NCBI GenBank assembly: GCA_022844225.1
Contig: JALHMC010000026.1
Span: forward strand, 1-53,524
Length of the DNA: 53,524 nucleotides
Source: Hyphomicrobiaceae bacterium
GTDB taxonomy: Bacteria; Pseudomonadota; Alphaproteobacteria; Rhizobiales; Hyphomicrobiaceae
Direction of reading: 5' to 3'
Shown here: piece after piece, positions 44,871-53,489 of the stretch
How the letters are laid out: each line of letters starts with the position of its first letter
How positions within the stretch are numbered: the stretch's first letter is position 1
Notes under the pieces: generated by a model
What the model was told of the DNA's origin: nothing
Databases searched by the model: none
The model's input: the letters and a program-made list of their open reading frames with translations, nothing else
Made by a program: the position numbers and the translations under genes

Positions 44871-46040
44871 TCAGCCTTCGATCAGCAACTTTCCGATGCG
44901 CTCGACGGCGCGGCGGATGTTCTCGGTCGAGTTGGCGTAGGAAAAGCGAATGTAGCCTTCGCCGTGAATGCCGAACGAGGTGCCCGCAACGGTGGCAACG
45001 CCAGCGGTTTCGAGCATCTTGTTCTGCAGCTCTTTCGAGGACATGCCCGTGCCGGTGATGTTGGGGAAGGCGTAGAACGCACCGCCGGGATCGACGCACT
45101 TGAAGCCGGGCAGCTGATTGAGAAGGGGGACGATGACCTTGCGGCGCTCGTCGAAGGCCTTCACCATCTCGTGGACGGCGTCCTGGGGGCCGTCGAGAGC
45201 GGCAATCCCGGCGAACTGAGTCGGTGCGTTGACGCACGAATGGCAGTTGACCGCGAGGCGGACGACCTTCTCGACCAGGGATTTGGGCCAGATGGAAAAG
45301 CCCAGCCGCCAGCCGGTCATGGCGTAGGTCTTGGACCAGCCGTCGAGAATGATGAGGCGATCGCGGATCTCGGGGAAGCGGAGGAAGCTCACGTGCTCGC
45401 GGCCGCCGTAGAGCATCTGCGAGTAGATCTCGTCGGCCATGATGGTGACGTGCGGGTGCTTCTCGAGGCCTTTGACGAGTTTGCGGATCTCGGCCTCGGG
45501 CACAGCGCCGCCGGTCGGGTTGCCGGGGGTGTTGAGGATGATGAGGGAGGTCTTGGACGTGATGCCGGCCAGCACCTCGTCGGCGGAGAAGGCGAACTCG
45601 TTGGCTTCGCGCAACACAATCGGCACGGGCTTGGCGCCGGTATACTCGATCATGGAGCGATAGATCGGGAAGCCCGGGTCCGGGTACATGATCTCGACGC
45701 CGGGGTAGCCGAACATCAGGATGGCGAAGAACATCGTCGGCTTGCCGCCCGGCATGATGACGACGTTGTCGGGATGGACGTCGACGCCGTGGCGACGGTT
45801 GAGGTCGCGGCTGACCGCCTCGCGCAGCGGGACGATACCCTGCGCGGGCGTGTAGCCGTGCTCGCCGTCGCGCAGCGCCTTGATCGCCGCTTCGACGATG
45901 TGTGGTGGAGTCTTGAAGTCGGGCTGTCCGATGCCCAGCGATATGATGTCCTTGCCCTGGCGCTGCAACTCGGCGGCGCGAGCCAGGATGTCGAACGCGG
46001 TCTCGGTGCCGAGCCGGTTGAGGCTCTCGGCTAACAGCAT
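44871..46040 (-). CDS. Class I/II pyridoxal-phosphate aminotransferase
   Basis: 389 residues. 'LGIGQPDFKTPPHIVEAAIKAL' and 'GYTPAQGIVPLREAV', then 'LNTPGNPTGGAVPEAEI' and the cofactor Lys in 'DGWSKTYAMTGWRLGFS' define the fold-type I class. 'GEGYIRFSYANS' carries the substrate carboxylate Arg. It exchanges an amino group between an amino acid and a 2-oxo acid; whether aspartate, aromatic or another substrate is preferred cannot be read. It stands alone, divergent from the GST gene at 46201. Confidence 0.92.
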   Translation of the reverse strand: MLLAESLNRLGTETAFDILARAAELQRQGKDIISLGIGQPDFKTPPHIVEAAIKALRDGEHGYTPAQGIVPLREAVSRDLNRRHGVDVHPDNVVIMPGGKPTMFFAILMFGYPGVEIMYPDPGFPIYRSMIEYTGAKPVPIVLREANEFAFSADEVLAGITSKTSLIILNTPGNPTGGAVPEAEIRKLVKGLEKHPHVTIMADEIYSQMLYGGREHVSFLRFPEIRDRLIILDGWSKTYAMTGWRLGFSIWPKSLVEKVVRLAVNCHSCVNAPTQFAGIAALDGPQDAVHEMVKAFDERRKVIVPLLNQLPGFKCVDPGGAFYAFPNITGTGMSSKELQNKMLETAGVATVAGTSFGIHGEGYIRFSYANSTENIRRAVERIGKLLIEG

Positions 46041-46200
46041 GGGCGTCTCCTCAGGGTTTGTTTGGCGCCGTTATGCACTGGCAACGGGGGACAAGGGAAG
46101 CGCTGCCATGAGCTGAGCGACGAAGCTGGCGGTTGAGCTTCCATCGTGGCCGATCTCGCACTAGCCTGGACCACAAAAGCAGACCACCGAGGAGACTGCC

Positions 46201-46923
46201 GTGCTCGAGCTCCACTACTGGCCGACACCGAACGGAAAAAAAGTCACCATCCTGCTCGAGGAATGCGGGCTCCCGTATCGGATCGTGCCGGTCAACATCC
46301 AGCAGGGTGCGCAGTTCACAGACGAGTTCCTGCGCATGAATCCGAACCACCGCATGCCCGTGCTCGTGGACACCGCTCCGGCGGACGGCAACGGGCCGCT
46401 GAGCGTTTTCGAGTCCGGGTCGATCATGATGTACATCGCGGAAAAAGCGGGCCGTTTCTGGCCGCAGGATGTCAGGGGCAAGTACGAGGTCAACCAATGG
46501 GTCATGTGGCAGATGGCCAATCAAGGCCCAAAGCTCGGTGAATGCGGTCATTTCAGCCGTCTCGGCGATCGGGAAGGCGACCAGTCGTATGCGCTGCGAC
46601 GGTTTCGCGACGAGGCGAACCGCCTCTACGGCGTCATGAACAACGTGTTGCACAGGCGACCCTGGATGGCAGGCGACCAATACACGATCGCCGACATGAT
46701 CTGCTATCCGTGGACCCTGAACTGGAAGCTGCAAGGCCAGGACATCGAGGAGTTCCCGCACGTCAAGCGCTGGCAGGAGACGATGGCCGCCCGCCCCGCG
46801 GTGCAAAAGGGCATGTCAGTCGGCGCGGATCTCTCGGTCGACGTGACGAAACTGCCGCCCGAAGAACAGGCGAGAATTCGGAAAATCATGTATAATCAGC
46901 GCGCTATTCCGGTGCGTGGCTAG
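46201..46923 (+). CDS. Glutathione S-transferase/disulfide-bond oxidoreductase (YfcG/YghU-like)
   Basis: 240 residues from GTG 46201. The N-terminal domain has 'HYWPTPNGKKVTILLEECGLPYRI', with Thr/Asn-Gly in place of a catalytic Cys, as in the Nu-class YfcG/YghU enzymes, and 'NHRMPVLVD' with the cis-Pro. The helical domain has 'RPWMAGDQYTIADMICYPW'. Such enzymes reduce disulfides with two glutathione molecules. The stop TAG (46921-46923) lies inside a large palindrome, so the end of the protein may have been altered by that element. Confidence 0.88.
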   Translation: MLELHYWPTPNGKKVTILLEECGLPYRIVPVNIQQGAQFTDEFLRMNPNHRMPVLVDTAPADGNGPLSVFESGSIMMYIAEKAGRFWPQDVRGKYEVNQWVMWQMANQGPKLGECGHFSRLGDREGDQSYALRRFRDEANRLYGVMNNVLHRRPWMAGDQYTIADMICYPWTLNWKLQGQDIEEFPHVKRWQETMAARPAVQKGMSVGADLSVDVTKLPPEEQARIRKIMYNQRAIPVRG

Positions 46924-46998
46924 CGTAGCGCATCTGACGTTTGGTACCCGGCTCGACGGGGCTCGTCACCAAACGTCAGATGCAAAAAGCTACGCTAG
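46920..46998. repeat. Large palindromic element 1
   Basis: Outer arms CTAGCGTAGC (46920-46929) and GCTACGCTAG (46989-46998) are 10-bp perfect complements. Inner arms GCATCTGACGTTTGGT (46930-46945) and ACCAAACGTCAGATGC (46968-46983) give 16 more perfect pairs around a 22-nt loop. An AAAAA bulge lies on the 3' side. The first CTAG supplies the stop of the GST gene. No T-run follows. Confidence 0.9.
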
Positions 46999-47011
46999 AA
47001 TTATGATATTG

Positions 47012-47087
47012 CTAGTGTTCCTCTGGCGCCGACATTTGCTCTCGACCCAGCCGCGACGGGAAGCAAATGTCGGCGCCGAAACACTAG
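47012..47087. repeat. Large palindromic element 2
   Basis: Outer arms CTAGTGTT (47012-47019) and AACACTAG (47080-47087) are 8-bp complements. Inner arms GGCGCCGACATTTGCT (47025-47040) and AGCAAATGTCGGCGCC (47062-47077) are 16-bp perfect complements around a 21-nt loop. A CCTCT bulge lies on the 5' side. It is 13 bp after element 1, shares its size and CTAG ends but not its stem sequence. It ends 20 bp before the next start codon. Confidence 0.9.
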
Positions 47088-47107
47088 GTGCGGGCGAGGG
47101 CAGGAAC

Positions 47108-47986
47108 ATGATCAAGGCACCCGAGAAGCAGATTCCCGGCGTCTATCACCGACGCGTCGGAGATATCGGCGTGACGGCTATCAGCGATGGGTTTCTCGAC
47201 GGAAACCTCGACGTGCTGCGCAATATCGACAAGGAGGAAGCTCGGCAAATCCTGGCCGATAACTTCCGTCCGGCGCGGCGCACGGCGGTCAACTGCTTCC
47301 TGATCTACACGGCCGGCAAGCTGGCGCTCATCGAGACGGGTTGCGGGCGCTATATGGCCAATACAGGAGGACAACTGCTGACCAATCTGGCCGCGGCGGG
47401 GGTTGATCCAAAGTCGATCGAAAGCGTGTTGCTGACGCATATGCATCCGGATCATTCCGCCGGCCTGACGGACATGGCTACAGGCCAACGAAACTTCCCC
47501 AATGCTGAACTGGTGATGCACGAGAACGAGCCTCGCCATTGGTTCGATGACGCGGCGATGGCTAAGGGTGACGATCGGGAGAAAAAGCTCTTCTTCCAGG
47601 CTGGGCGAGAGCAGACGGAGCCCTATCGCGATCGGTGGCGGCTGTTCCAAAAGGGCGACGTGCTGCCCGGGGTCACAGCGATGCCGTTTCATGGGCACAC
47701 GCCCGGCCACACGGGCTATCTGATCAGCTCTGGGAACGAGAGCCTGTTGATCTGGGGCGACATCGTTCATGTGCCTGAAGTCCAGACGGCACGGCCAGAG
47801 GTTTGCATGGCCTTCGACAGCGACAAAGCCCAAGCGGAAGCGACCCGCCGGCGCGTCTTCGACATGGTCACGACGGACCGCCTCATGGTCACAGGGATGC
47901 ATCTGCACTTTCCAGGCTTTGCTCATGTGGTGCGCGCTGGTGCAGGATATCGTTTAATTCCAATGGCTTGGGAGCAATCCTTATGA
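47108..47986 (+). CDS. Metallo-beta-lactamase-fold hydrolase
   Basis: 292 residues from ATG 47108 (GGCAGGAAC upstream). The zinc motif T-H-M-H-P-D-H is followed by 'GHTPGHTGYLISSGNESLLIWGDIVH' with further His and Asp ligands. The N-terminal 'GVYHRRVGDIGVTAISDGFLDG' and 'PARRTAVNCFLIYTAGKLALIETGCG' fit the lactonase/glyoxalase-like branch. The substrate is unknown. The gene follows the two palindromes directly, which may shape its 5' leader. Confidence 0.9.
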   Translation: MIKAPEKQIPGVYHRRVGDIGVTAISDGFLDGNLDVLRNIDKEEARQILADNFRPARRTAVNCFLIYTAGKLALIETGCGRYMANTGGQLLTNLAAAGVDPKSIESVLLTHMHPDHSAGLTDMATGQRNFPNAELVMHENEPRHWFDDAAMAKGDDREKKLFFQAGREQTEPYRDRWRLFQKGDVLPGVTAMPFHGHTPGHTGYLISSGNESLLIWGDIVHVPEVQTARPEVCMAFDSDKAQAEATRRRVFDMVTTDRLMVTGMHLHFPGFAHVVRAGAGYRLIPMAWEQSL

Positions 47987-48696
47987 TTCGGATTTGACGC
48001 CCGAATCTCGCCGCATTGAGAGTTCAGAATGGTCTAGTAACATTTTCGTGATCACAGCTTAGTTCGAGTGCGTGCGTGGTGACATTTGGATAATAATGTG
48101 GGTTAGGGGTGAGCTCCCATGAGGGTGGGAAGAGGGCACGCCTCGCGAGTACGGGCGTCGGTTTCGCCCGCAGGCGGGAACCTGTGTAATGCTTGTAAAG
48201 CCAGTTTTGATGGTGGTGCTCTGCTCACTTGCAGGGCCGGCCTTTGGGGTCGGTCTCTTTCTTTTGATGCATCATTAGAAGGCCGTACCGGAGGACAGGT
48301 CGCAGGGCGCGAGCGGTGCTCGTAGCCGAACGATCTCTATTTGAGCCTCGGACGATAGACTGAGCGTCAGGACCTCATAGAGGCTGGCATTCGGCTGGTT
48401 ATCGATCTGTCGTGCCCGTTCTGGAGGCGACTTGATCCGTATAGCCGGTGTTTCCGCGCGTCGTGCTGATGGGCCGGCGTCATGTGCTTGGCAACCATCG
48501 GCCTCGCGGGTAGCTTCAAGATCAAGCGAGCGCATCCTTAGACGGCGAACAATCTTTTTTACTTGGTGCCGAAAAAGGGCGTGCCGTCGGATCGGGGCTG
48601 GCGCCATCGTATCTATTGTCCTGATCAGCCGCGGCGACCGTCGTCTCGATGCTGGATTGCATCATCATCGCTGATGCCAAGGAGAGCGCATACCGG
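47987..48696. other. Long intergenic region with one candidate small gene
   Basis: 710 bp between the hydrolase stop and the moeA-type start. It has a lower GC stretch at about 47990-48110 and no recognisable protein family. The only structure seen is a possible 29-codon hydrophobic peptide at 48189-48278, listed separately. Confidence 0.4.
48189..48278 (+). CDS. Candidate 29-residue hydrophobic peptide
   Basis: ATG 48189 to TAG 48276-48278. The peptide is nearly all hydrophobic ('VLMVVLCSLAGPAFGVGLFL'), ends in two His, and would form one membrane helix. Its ribosome-binding site is weak (GGGAA 11 nt upstream). It is below the size at which chance can be excluded. Confidence 0.3.
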   Translation: MLVKPVLMVVLCSLAGPAFGVGLFLLMHH

Positions 48697-49980
48697 ATGA
48701 CCGGCAAGCTTCTCGATGACTGCTTTCTCCATGATGGCGAGCGCATGCGGCATGCGGATGCCATCGAGCTGCTGAAAGCGCGCATTGCGCCGACGGTGCA
48801 CGAGGAGCGCGTGGCGCTGGTGCGGGCGGCAGGGCGGATCGCAGCACGGGATATCGCGGCGCCTGGGCCAGTGCCGGCGCATACCAACAGCGCCGTCGAT
48901 GGCTATGCTTTTGCGGGTTCCGTTTATGACCCTGCCCAGGGTGGCATCTGGCGGGTGAAAGGACGCGCGGCGGCCGGCCATCCCACATCTTCAGCGGTCG
49001 AGGCGGGCTGCGCGGTTCGCGTGTTCACGGGCGCCGTGATGCCCGACGGCTGCGATACGGTCGTCATGCAGGAGGATGTCAGCCTCGAGAGCCGCAACGA
49101 GGCTACTTTCGTCAGGGTGCCGCCGGGGTTGAAGCGCGGCGCCAACGTGCGGTCAGCGGGCGAGGACGTCAAAAGGGGTGACCCAGTCTTGAGGGCGGGC
49201 CAGCGCATCAGGCCGCAGGACTTGGCGCAACTGGCCTCGATCGGCGCGACGGATGTCGCTTGTTACAAGCCATTGTCCGTGGCGATCGTCTCGACGGGCG
49301 ACGAGGTAGTTCGGGTCGGTTCGGGGCCACTCGGTCACGGGCAGGTCTACGATGCGAACGCGCCGATGTTGAGGGCGGTTATCGAGGCGACGGGTGCGCG
49401 GGTGGTCGACCTCGGCGTGCTGCCGGACGATCCGGCGATCATCAAGGCGGCGCTGGCTGATGCGGCGAAGGCACATCAGGTGGTCATCAGCAGCGGCGGG
49501 GCCAGCCGGGGCGAGGAGGATCATCTCGTCGCCGCCCTGGATGCACTCGGCAAGCGACACATGTGGCAACTTGCCGTGAAACCCGGACGGCCCATGTCGT
49601 TCGGTCAGATCGGCGATTGCGTCACTGTCGGGCTACCGGGAAATCCCGTGGCCGTTCTCGTGTGCGCGCTCCTGTATGTGCGACCGATGCTGCGCCGTTT
49701 GGCTGGCGGTGACTGGCCGGAACCGAGGCGTTATCCGCTGCGCGCCATGTTCGACTTCCGGGGACGCAAACCCGGCCGTCGGGAATTCTGGCGGGGCATT
49801 CTGGTCGACACGGCGGACGGGCTCGCCGTCGACAAGTTTCGGCGGGACGGGTCGGGCTTGATCTCGGGGCTGAGAGTGTCCGACGGACTGATCGATATTG
49901 CCGAGGAGCGCGGCGACGTGGTCGCGGGCGAGCTGGTGGATTTCATTCCATACGCGGAGATGGGAATAAGCTCGTCTTAG
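48697..49980 (+). CDS. moeA: Molybdopterin molybdotransferase (MoeA-type)
   Basis: 427 residues from ATG 48697; an in-frame ATG at 48649 is possible. MoeA motifs: 'NSAVDGYAF', 'VFTGAVMPDGCDTVVMQED', 'VAIVSTGDEVV', 'YDANAPMLRAVIEATGA', 'SSGGASRGEEDHLVAALD' and 'VGLPGNPVAVLVCAL'. It inserts molybdate into adenylated molybdopterin. The N-terminal 20 residues are atypical. It is a lone cofactor gene here; a second moeA elsewhere is common, and duplicated copies can be adapted to other partners. Confidence 0.9.
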   Translation: MTGKLLDDCFLHDGERMRHADAIELLKARIAPTVHEERVALVRAAGRIAARDIAAPGPVPAHTNSAVDGYAFAGSVYDPAQGGIWRVKGRAAAGHPTSSAVEAGCAVRVFTGAVMPDGCDTVVMQEDVSLESRNEATFVRVPPGLKRGANVRSAGEDVKRGDPVLRAGQRIRPQDLAQLASIGATDVACYKPLSVAIVSTGDEVVRVGSGPLGHGQVYDANAPMLRAVIEATGARVVDLGVLPDDPAIIKAALADAAKAHQVVISSGGASRGEEDHLVAALDALGKRHMWQLAVKPGRPMSFGQIGDCVTVGLPGNPVAVLVCALLYVRPMLRRLAGGDWPEPRRYPLRAMFDFRGRKPGRREFWRGILVDTADGLAVDKFRRDGSGLISGLRVSDGLIDIAEERGDVVAGELVDFIPYAEMGISSS

Positions 49981-50021
49981 TCGCGCACGGCTTGCTCCCC
50001 TGCAGATAGCCACCGTGGGCG

Positions 50022-51083
50022 TCAGGGATGGTGGCGCCAGGTGTCTTGGTCATGGGCGTGGGCGACGCCACTGACGAGATTGGCGTCGTAGAGCCGCTCG
50101 AGGTCGGGCCCCTCGGGACGTACGGCAACGAGAGCTCCGGCGAGATTCGCCATGCGGGCTTCGAGCGACCGGCGGGCTGCCTGGGCGTCTGCCACCGTGA
50201 CGGATCGGAACCTCAAGACCATGCCGGGCCGTACACGGCCAAGCGCCGCTAGATCCGCCGAGGCGACGGTCGCGATCTTGGGGTAGCCGCCCGTCGTCTG
50301 CCGATCGGAGAGAAGGACAATCGGCTGGCCACTGCCCGGAACCTGGATCGAGCCAGGAGCAATGCCGTCCGAGACGATGTTGTAACCTTTGGCGTGCTCG
50401 AGCTTGGCGCCCTCGAGGCGCAGGCCCATCCGATCGGCATCCTGTGTCACGGTGTAGGGCATCGAGAGAAAGTCGCGGATCGCCGTAGCGGAGAAGTAAT
50501 CGTCCTGGGGGCCGAGAATGACGCGGATCTCGCTGACGGGTGCCAGATCGAAGCCGGGAAGGCGTAGTTCCTGGCGGCTGTCGACCTCGCCACGAACAAG
50601 AGTTAGCGCATCTCCGGCTGCCAATGCACGCCCTTCGAGACCGCCGAACCCACCCCGGACGTAGGTTGCCAGCGAGCCGAGAAAGGGCGGCAAGGCCAGA
50701 CCACCCTCGATTGCGAGATAGGCGACGGAGCCGCCGGTGGATGCCGTCACACGCAAGCGGTCGCCTTGGATCAGCCGTATGCTTTCAAGTGCGGCAACCT
50801 CCCGGCTCGACCCGTCCGTGTGCTGAACGGTGAGGCGCGCGCCGTCGCCGGCAACGGCGACCCGAACGCTCGACGTTTCGACCTCCAGAACAGGACCAAG
50901 CACGGCGATTTCCAGGCCGGCGGTGTTCTGCGCATTACCAACGACGACGTTGGCAGCCCGCAGAGCGAGCGAATCGAGGGCGCCGGAGACTGGGATACCG
51001 AGGCGCTGAGAGCCGACCCGGCCCAGGTCTTGGACGGTGGTGTGAAGGCCGGGTTGTATGACGCGAAAGGCGTGGGGGCTCAC
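50022..51083 (-). CDS. pxpC: 5-oxoprolinase subunit C (biotin-dependent carboxyltransferase family)
   Basis: 353 residues. 'FRVIQPGLHTTVQDLGRVGSQRLGIPVSGALDSLALRAAN' and later 'GIAPGSIQVPGSGQPIVLLSDRQTTGGYPKIA' are PxpC/allophanate-hydrolase-subunit-2 signatures. With PxpA and PxpB it hydrolyses 5-oxo-L-proline to glutamate using ATP. Its start overlaps the pxpB stop by 4 bp (51080-51083). Confidence 0.93.
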   Translation of the reverse strand: MSPHAFRVIQPGLHTTVQDLGRVGSQRLGIPVSGALDSLALRAANVVVGNAQNTAGLEIAVLGPVLEVETSSVRVAVAGDGARLTVQHTDGSSREVAALESIRLIQGDRLRVTASTGGSVAYLAIEGGLALPPFLGSLATYVRGGFGGLEGRALAAGDALTLVRGEVDSRQELRLPGFDLAPVSEIRVILGPQDDYFSATAIRDFLSMPYTVTQDADRMGLRLEGAKLEHAKGYNIVSDGIAPGSIQVPGSGQPIVLLSDRQTTGGYPKIATVASADLAALGRVRPGMVLRFRSVTVADAQAARRSLEARMANLAGALVAVRPEGPDLERLYDANLVSGVAHAHDQDTWRHHP

Positions 51084-51817
51084 GATGGGACACCAGTCGG
51101 ACGGATGTCGAGGTGGCCAGCCGCAGCGGCCTCCGCGAGACTCGCATAGGAGTCATGTGAGACCGGCTCAAACCGGATCTTGTCGCCCGGTGCCAGCAGA
51201 ACGGCGTTCTCGCGTCGCGTATCGAACAGGCGAACAGGGGTGCGGCCGAGCAGATGCCAGCCGCCAGGGCTCTCCAGAGAGTAGACGCCCGCTTGGCGGA
51301 AGGCGATGCAAACCGAGCCCATGGGGACACGGAGGCGCGGGGACTCGCGGCGTGGCAAGGAAAGCTCCTCCGGTCCATCACCCATGTACGGATAGCCGGG
51401 CAGGAAACCGAGCGTGTAGACGTGGTAGGTGACGGCGGTGTGCAGGCGGACGACATCATCCTGGGAGTGTCCGGTACGCTCGGCCACTTCCGCGAGATCC
51501 GGGCCGAAGTCGCTGCCATAGGCGACAGGCAGCGTGAACAGCCGTGCACGATGGCTGACGGCGCCCTTGCCCCCGAGAAGAGGTTCGACGGCGGCCTTGA
51601 GGTCGGCCGCATCGACGCGGAGCGGATCGTAGTGGATCATAAGCGAACGGAACGTCGGCACCAGCTCGACAATGCCAGGGATGGCCTTGGCCTCGATTGC
51701 GTCGGCGAGCGCGATGACCTGGTCGCTCACGGCGCGATCGACCACGTCGCCAAACTCGACGACAAGGGCGGTATCACCAGCTGGCAGAAAACGGGGGGGA
51801 CGGGGTGAGCGAGGCAT
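51080..51817 (-). CDS. pxpB: 5-oxoprolinase subunit B
   Basis: 245 residues. 'RFLPAGDTALVVEFGD' at the N-terminus, 'IPGIVELVPTFRSLMIHYDP', and the typical 'YTLGFLPGYPYMGDGPEELSLPR' with 'SPGGWHLLGRTPVRLFD' define PxpB (KipI-like). It is first of the pxpB-pxpC pair and divergent from pxpA, with 162 bp between the starts, so a shared control region is likely. Confidence 0.94.
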   Translation of the reverse strand: MPRSPRPPRFLPAGDTALVVEFGDVVDRAVSDQVIALADAIEAKAIPGIVELVPTFRSLMIHYDPLRVDAADLKAAVEPLLGGKGAVSHRARLFTLPVAYGSDFGPDLAEVAERTGHSQDDVVRLHTAVTYHVYTLGFLPGYPYMGDGPEELSLPRRESPRLRVPMGSVCIAFRQAGVYSLESPGGWHLLGRTPVRLFDTRRENAVLLAPGDKIRFEPVSHDSYASLAEAAAAGHLDIRPTGVPS

Positions 51818-51979
51818 CGGTTCTGACGGCAGGGCTAGGAGAACAGCGGAGGGCGACCAGACAGCTCATAGAGACAGCGATTGTCGCGGCGTGTCAAAGG
51901 CCATAGCATCCATGGCCATGGCGGGACCCGTGCAAAGATCGGTGTGCTGACGGGCGCCAACAACATTTCGGGAGCATCA

Positions 51980-52759
51980 ATGTCGCGGTGCATCAACCTC
52001 AACGCCGACATCGCAGAAGGATGGGGCGCCTACGATATCGGCGACGATGGGGCGCTGATGCGTATCATCGCGTCGGCGAGCGTCGCCTGTGGGTTCCATG
52101 CCGGCGACCATTCGACGATGCATCGGGTCTGCATGCTGGCGAAGGAGCTCGGTGTGTCGATTGGTGCGCACCCGGGATTCAACGATCTGTGGGGGTTCGG
52201 CCGGCGCGAGATCAAGATGAACCCGGCCGACGTGGAATACATGACGGCCTACCAGATCGGGGCGCTCCAAGCGATCGCGCGGTATGCGGGCTTGCCTGTG
52301 ACGCACCTGAAGGCGCATGGGGCGCTGGCTAACATGGCCGCTAACGACGAGGGTTACGCGATGGCGCTGGCGCGGGCCATCAAGGTCGTCGATCCGAGCC
52401 TCATTTGCGTGGCCCTCGCGGGCTCGGCCATGGAAACGGCCGCGCGCAAACTCGGGCTCAAGGTGGCGCGCGAGGGTTTCGCCGACCGGCAGTACGAAGA
52501 AGACGGTAACCTCGCCTCGCGGTCGATCCCCGGAACGGTCTTTCGAGAGCCCGCCAAGGCTGTCGAGCAAGCGCTGCGCATGGTGCAGCAGGGCGAAGTC
52601 GTGGCGCGCTCGGGCAAGGTCATCAAGGTCGAGGTGGATACGATCTGCGTGCACGGCGACGAACCTAGCGCTGTCGAGGTGGCGAAGGCGGTGCGCGCGG
52701 GGCTCGACAAGGCGGGAATCGAGGTGCTCACCTTGCCGGAGCTGATCGGATCGCAGTGA
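51980..52759 (+). CDS. pxpA: 5-oxoprolinase subunit A (LamB/YcsF family)
   Basis: 259 residues from ATG 51980 (GGGAG upstream). 'INLNADIAEGWGAYDIGDD', 'SASVACGFHAGDHSTM', 'IGAHPGFNDLWGFGRR', 'HLKAHGALANMA' and 'EGFADRQYEEDGNLASRSIPG' are the conserved metal and substrate residues of PxpA. It works with PxpB and PxpC although encoded on the other strand. It is followed by the NADP-binding protein gene 58 bp downstream. Confidence 0.94.
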   Translation: MSRCINLNADIAEGWGAYDIGDDGALMRIIASASVACGFHAGDHSTMHRVCMLAKELGVSIGAHPGFNDLWGFGRREIKMNPADVEYMTAYQIGALQAIARYAGLPVTHLKAHGALANMAANDEGYAMALARAIKVVDPSLICVALAGSAMETAARKLGLKVAREGFADRQYEEDGNLASRSIPGTVFREPAKAVEQALRMVQQGEVVARSGKVIKVEVDTICVHGDEPSAVEVAKAVRAGLDKAGIEVLTLPELIGSQ

Positions 52760-52817
52760 AGCGACGTATCCATCCTCGTCAGCTCGATCGAACCAACATA
52801 ACGCAAGGCGAACACGC

Positions 52818-53489
52818 ATGTCCGACACGAAACCCACTCTCGCCATCATCGGCGGCACCGGCGATCTCGGCACGGGGCTTGCGCGGCGTTGGGCGAAAGC
52901 CGGATATCCGCTGGTGATCGGCTCGCGTACGGCCGACAAAGCGGAAGCTGCTGCCGAGGCGCTGGGAGCCCTTGCAACCGGAGCGAAGCCTCGCGGAATG
53001 GCCAACCGGCAAGCTGCCGAGGCGGGCGAGATCGTCGTTCTAACAGTGCCCTTCGCGACGGCGCCGGCGGTGCTGGACGACATCAAGCCTGCGGTGCAAG
53101 GCAAGCTGTTCGTCGATACGACGGTGCCCTTGATGCCGCCGCGCGTGGCCCGCGTACAACTGCCGCCCGAGGGCTGTGCGGCCATCCTCGCGCAAGTGCG
53201 GCTCGGGGAGGGCGTCCGCGTCGTCTCGGCGTTCCACAATGTGGCGGCGCACAAGCTCGAGCAGCTAGACATGGTTCTCGACTGCGATGTTCTCGTGTTC
53301 GGCGACAAGGCGGAGGATCGCGAGCCGGTGATCAAGCTCGCTGAGGCGCTGGGCGTGCGCGGATTGCATGCGGGCCCTCTCGCCAACTCGGCAGCAGCGG
53401 AGGCAATGACGTCGGTGATCATCGGAATCAACCGCACGTACAAGGTGGATGGTGCTTCGATCCGGATCACGGGTTTTGCGCAGAAATAG
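52818..53489 (+). CDS. NADPH-dependent F420 reductase-like protein
   Basis: 223 residues. 'LAIIGGTGDLGTGLARRWAKAGYPLVIGSRTADKAEAAAEAL' is the NADP Rossmann motif of the F420:NADP oxidoreductase family, and 'VSAFHNVAAHKLEQL' and 'ANSAAAEAMTSVIIGIN' agree with its F420-side region. In bacteria lacking F420, homologues act as general NAD(P) oxidoreductases; no F420 synthesis gene is in view. It may share a transcript with pxpA. The last 35 bp of the window hold no gene. Confidence 0.85.
   Translation: MSDTKPTLAIIGGTGDLGTGLARRWAKAGYPLVIGSRTADKAEAAAEALGALATGAKPRGMANRQAAEAGEIVVLTVPFATAPAVLDDIKPAVQGKLFVDTTVPLMPPRVARVQLPPEGCAAILAQVRLGEGVRVVSAFHNVAAHKLEQLDMVLDCDVLVFGDKAEDREPVIKLAEALGVRGLHAGPLANSAAAEAMTSVIIGINRTYKVDGASIRITGFAQK

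Noticed and set aside
44385..46034. Plus-strand open frame of about 549 codons
   Set aside because: Antisense to the aminotransferase and the small secreted protein; no protein family is recognisable.
46920..47087. CRISPR array, Rho-independent terminators or integron attC sites
   Set aside because: Only two units with different stems and no spacers; no T-run; the attC core sites RYYYAAC/GTRRRY are not present in the expected places.
51977..53470. Minus-strand open frame of about 497 codons
   Set aside because: Antisense to pxpA and the F420-reductase-like gene, both of which have clear motifs.
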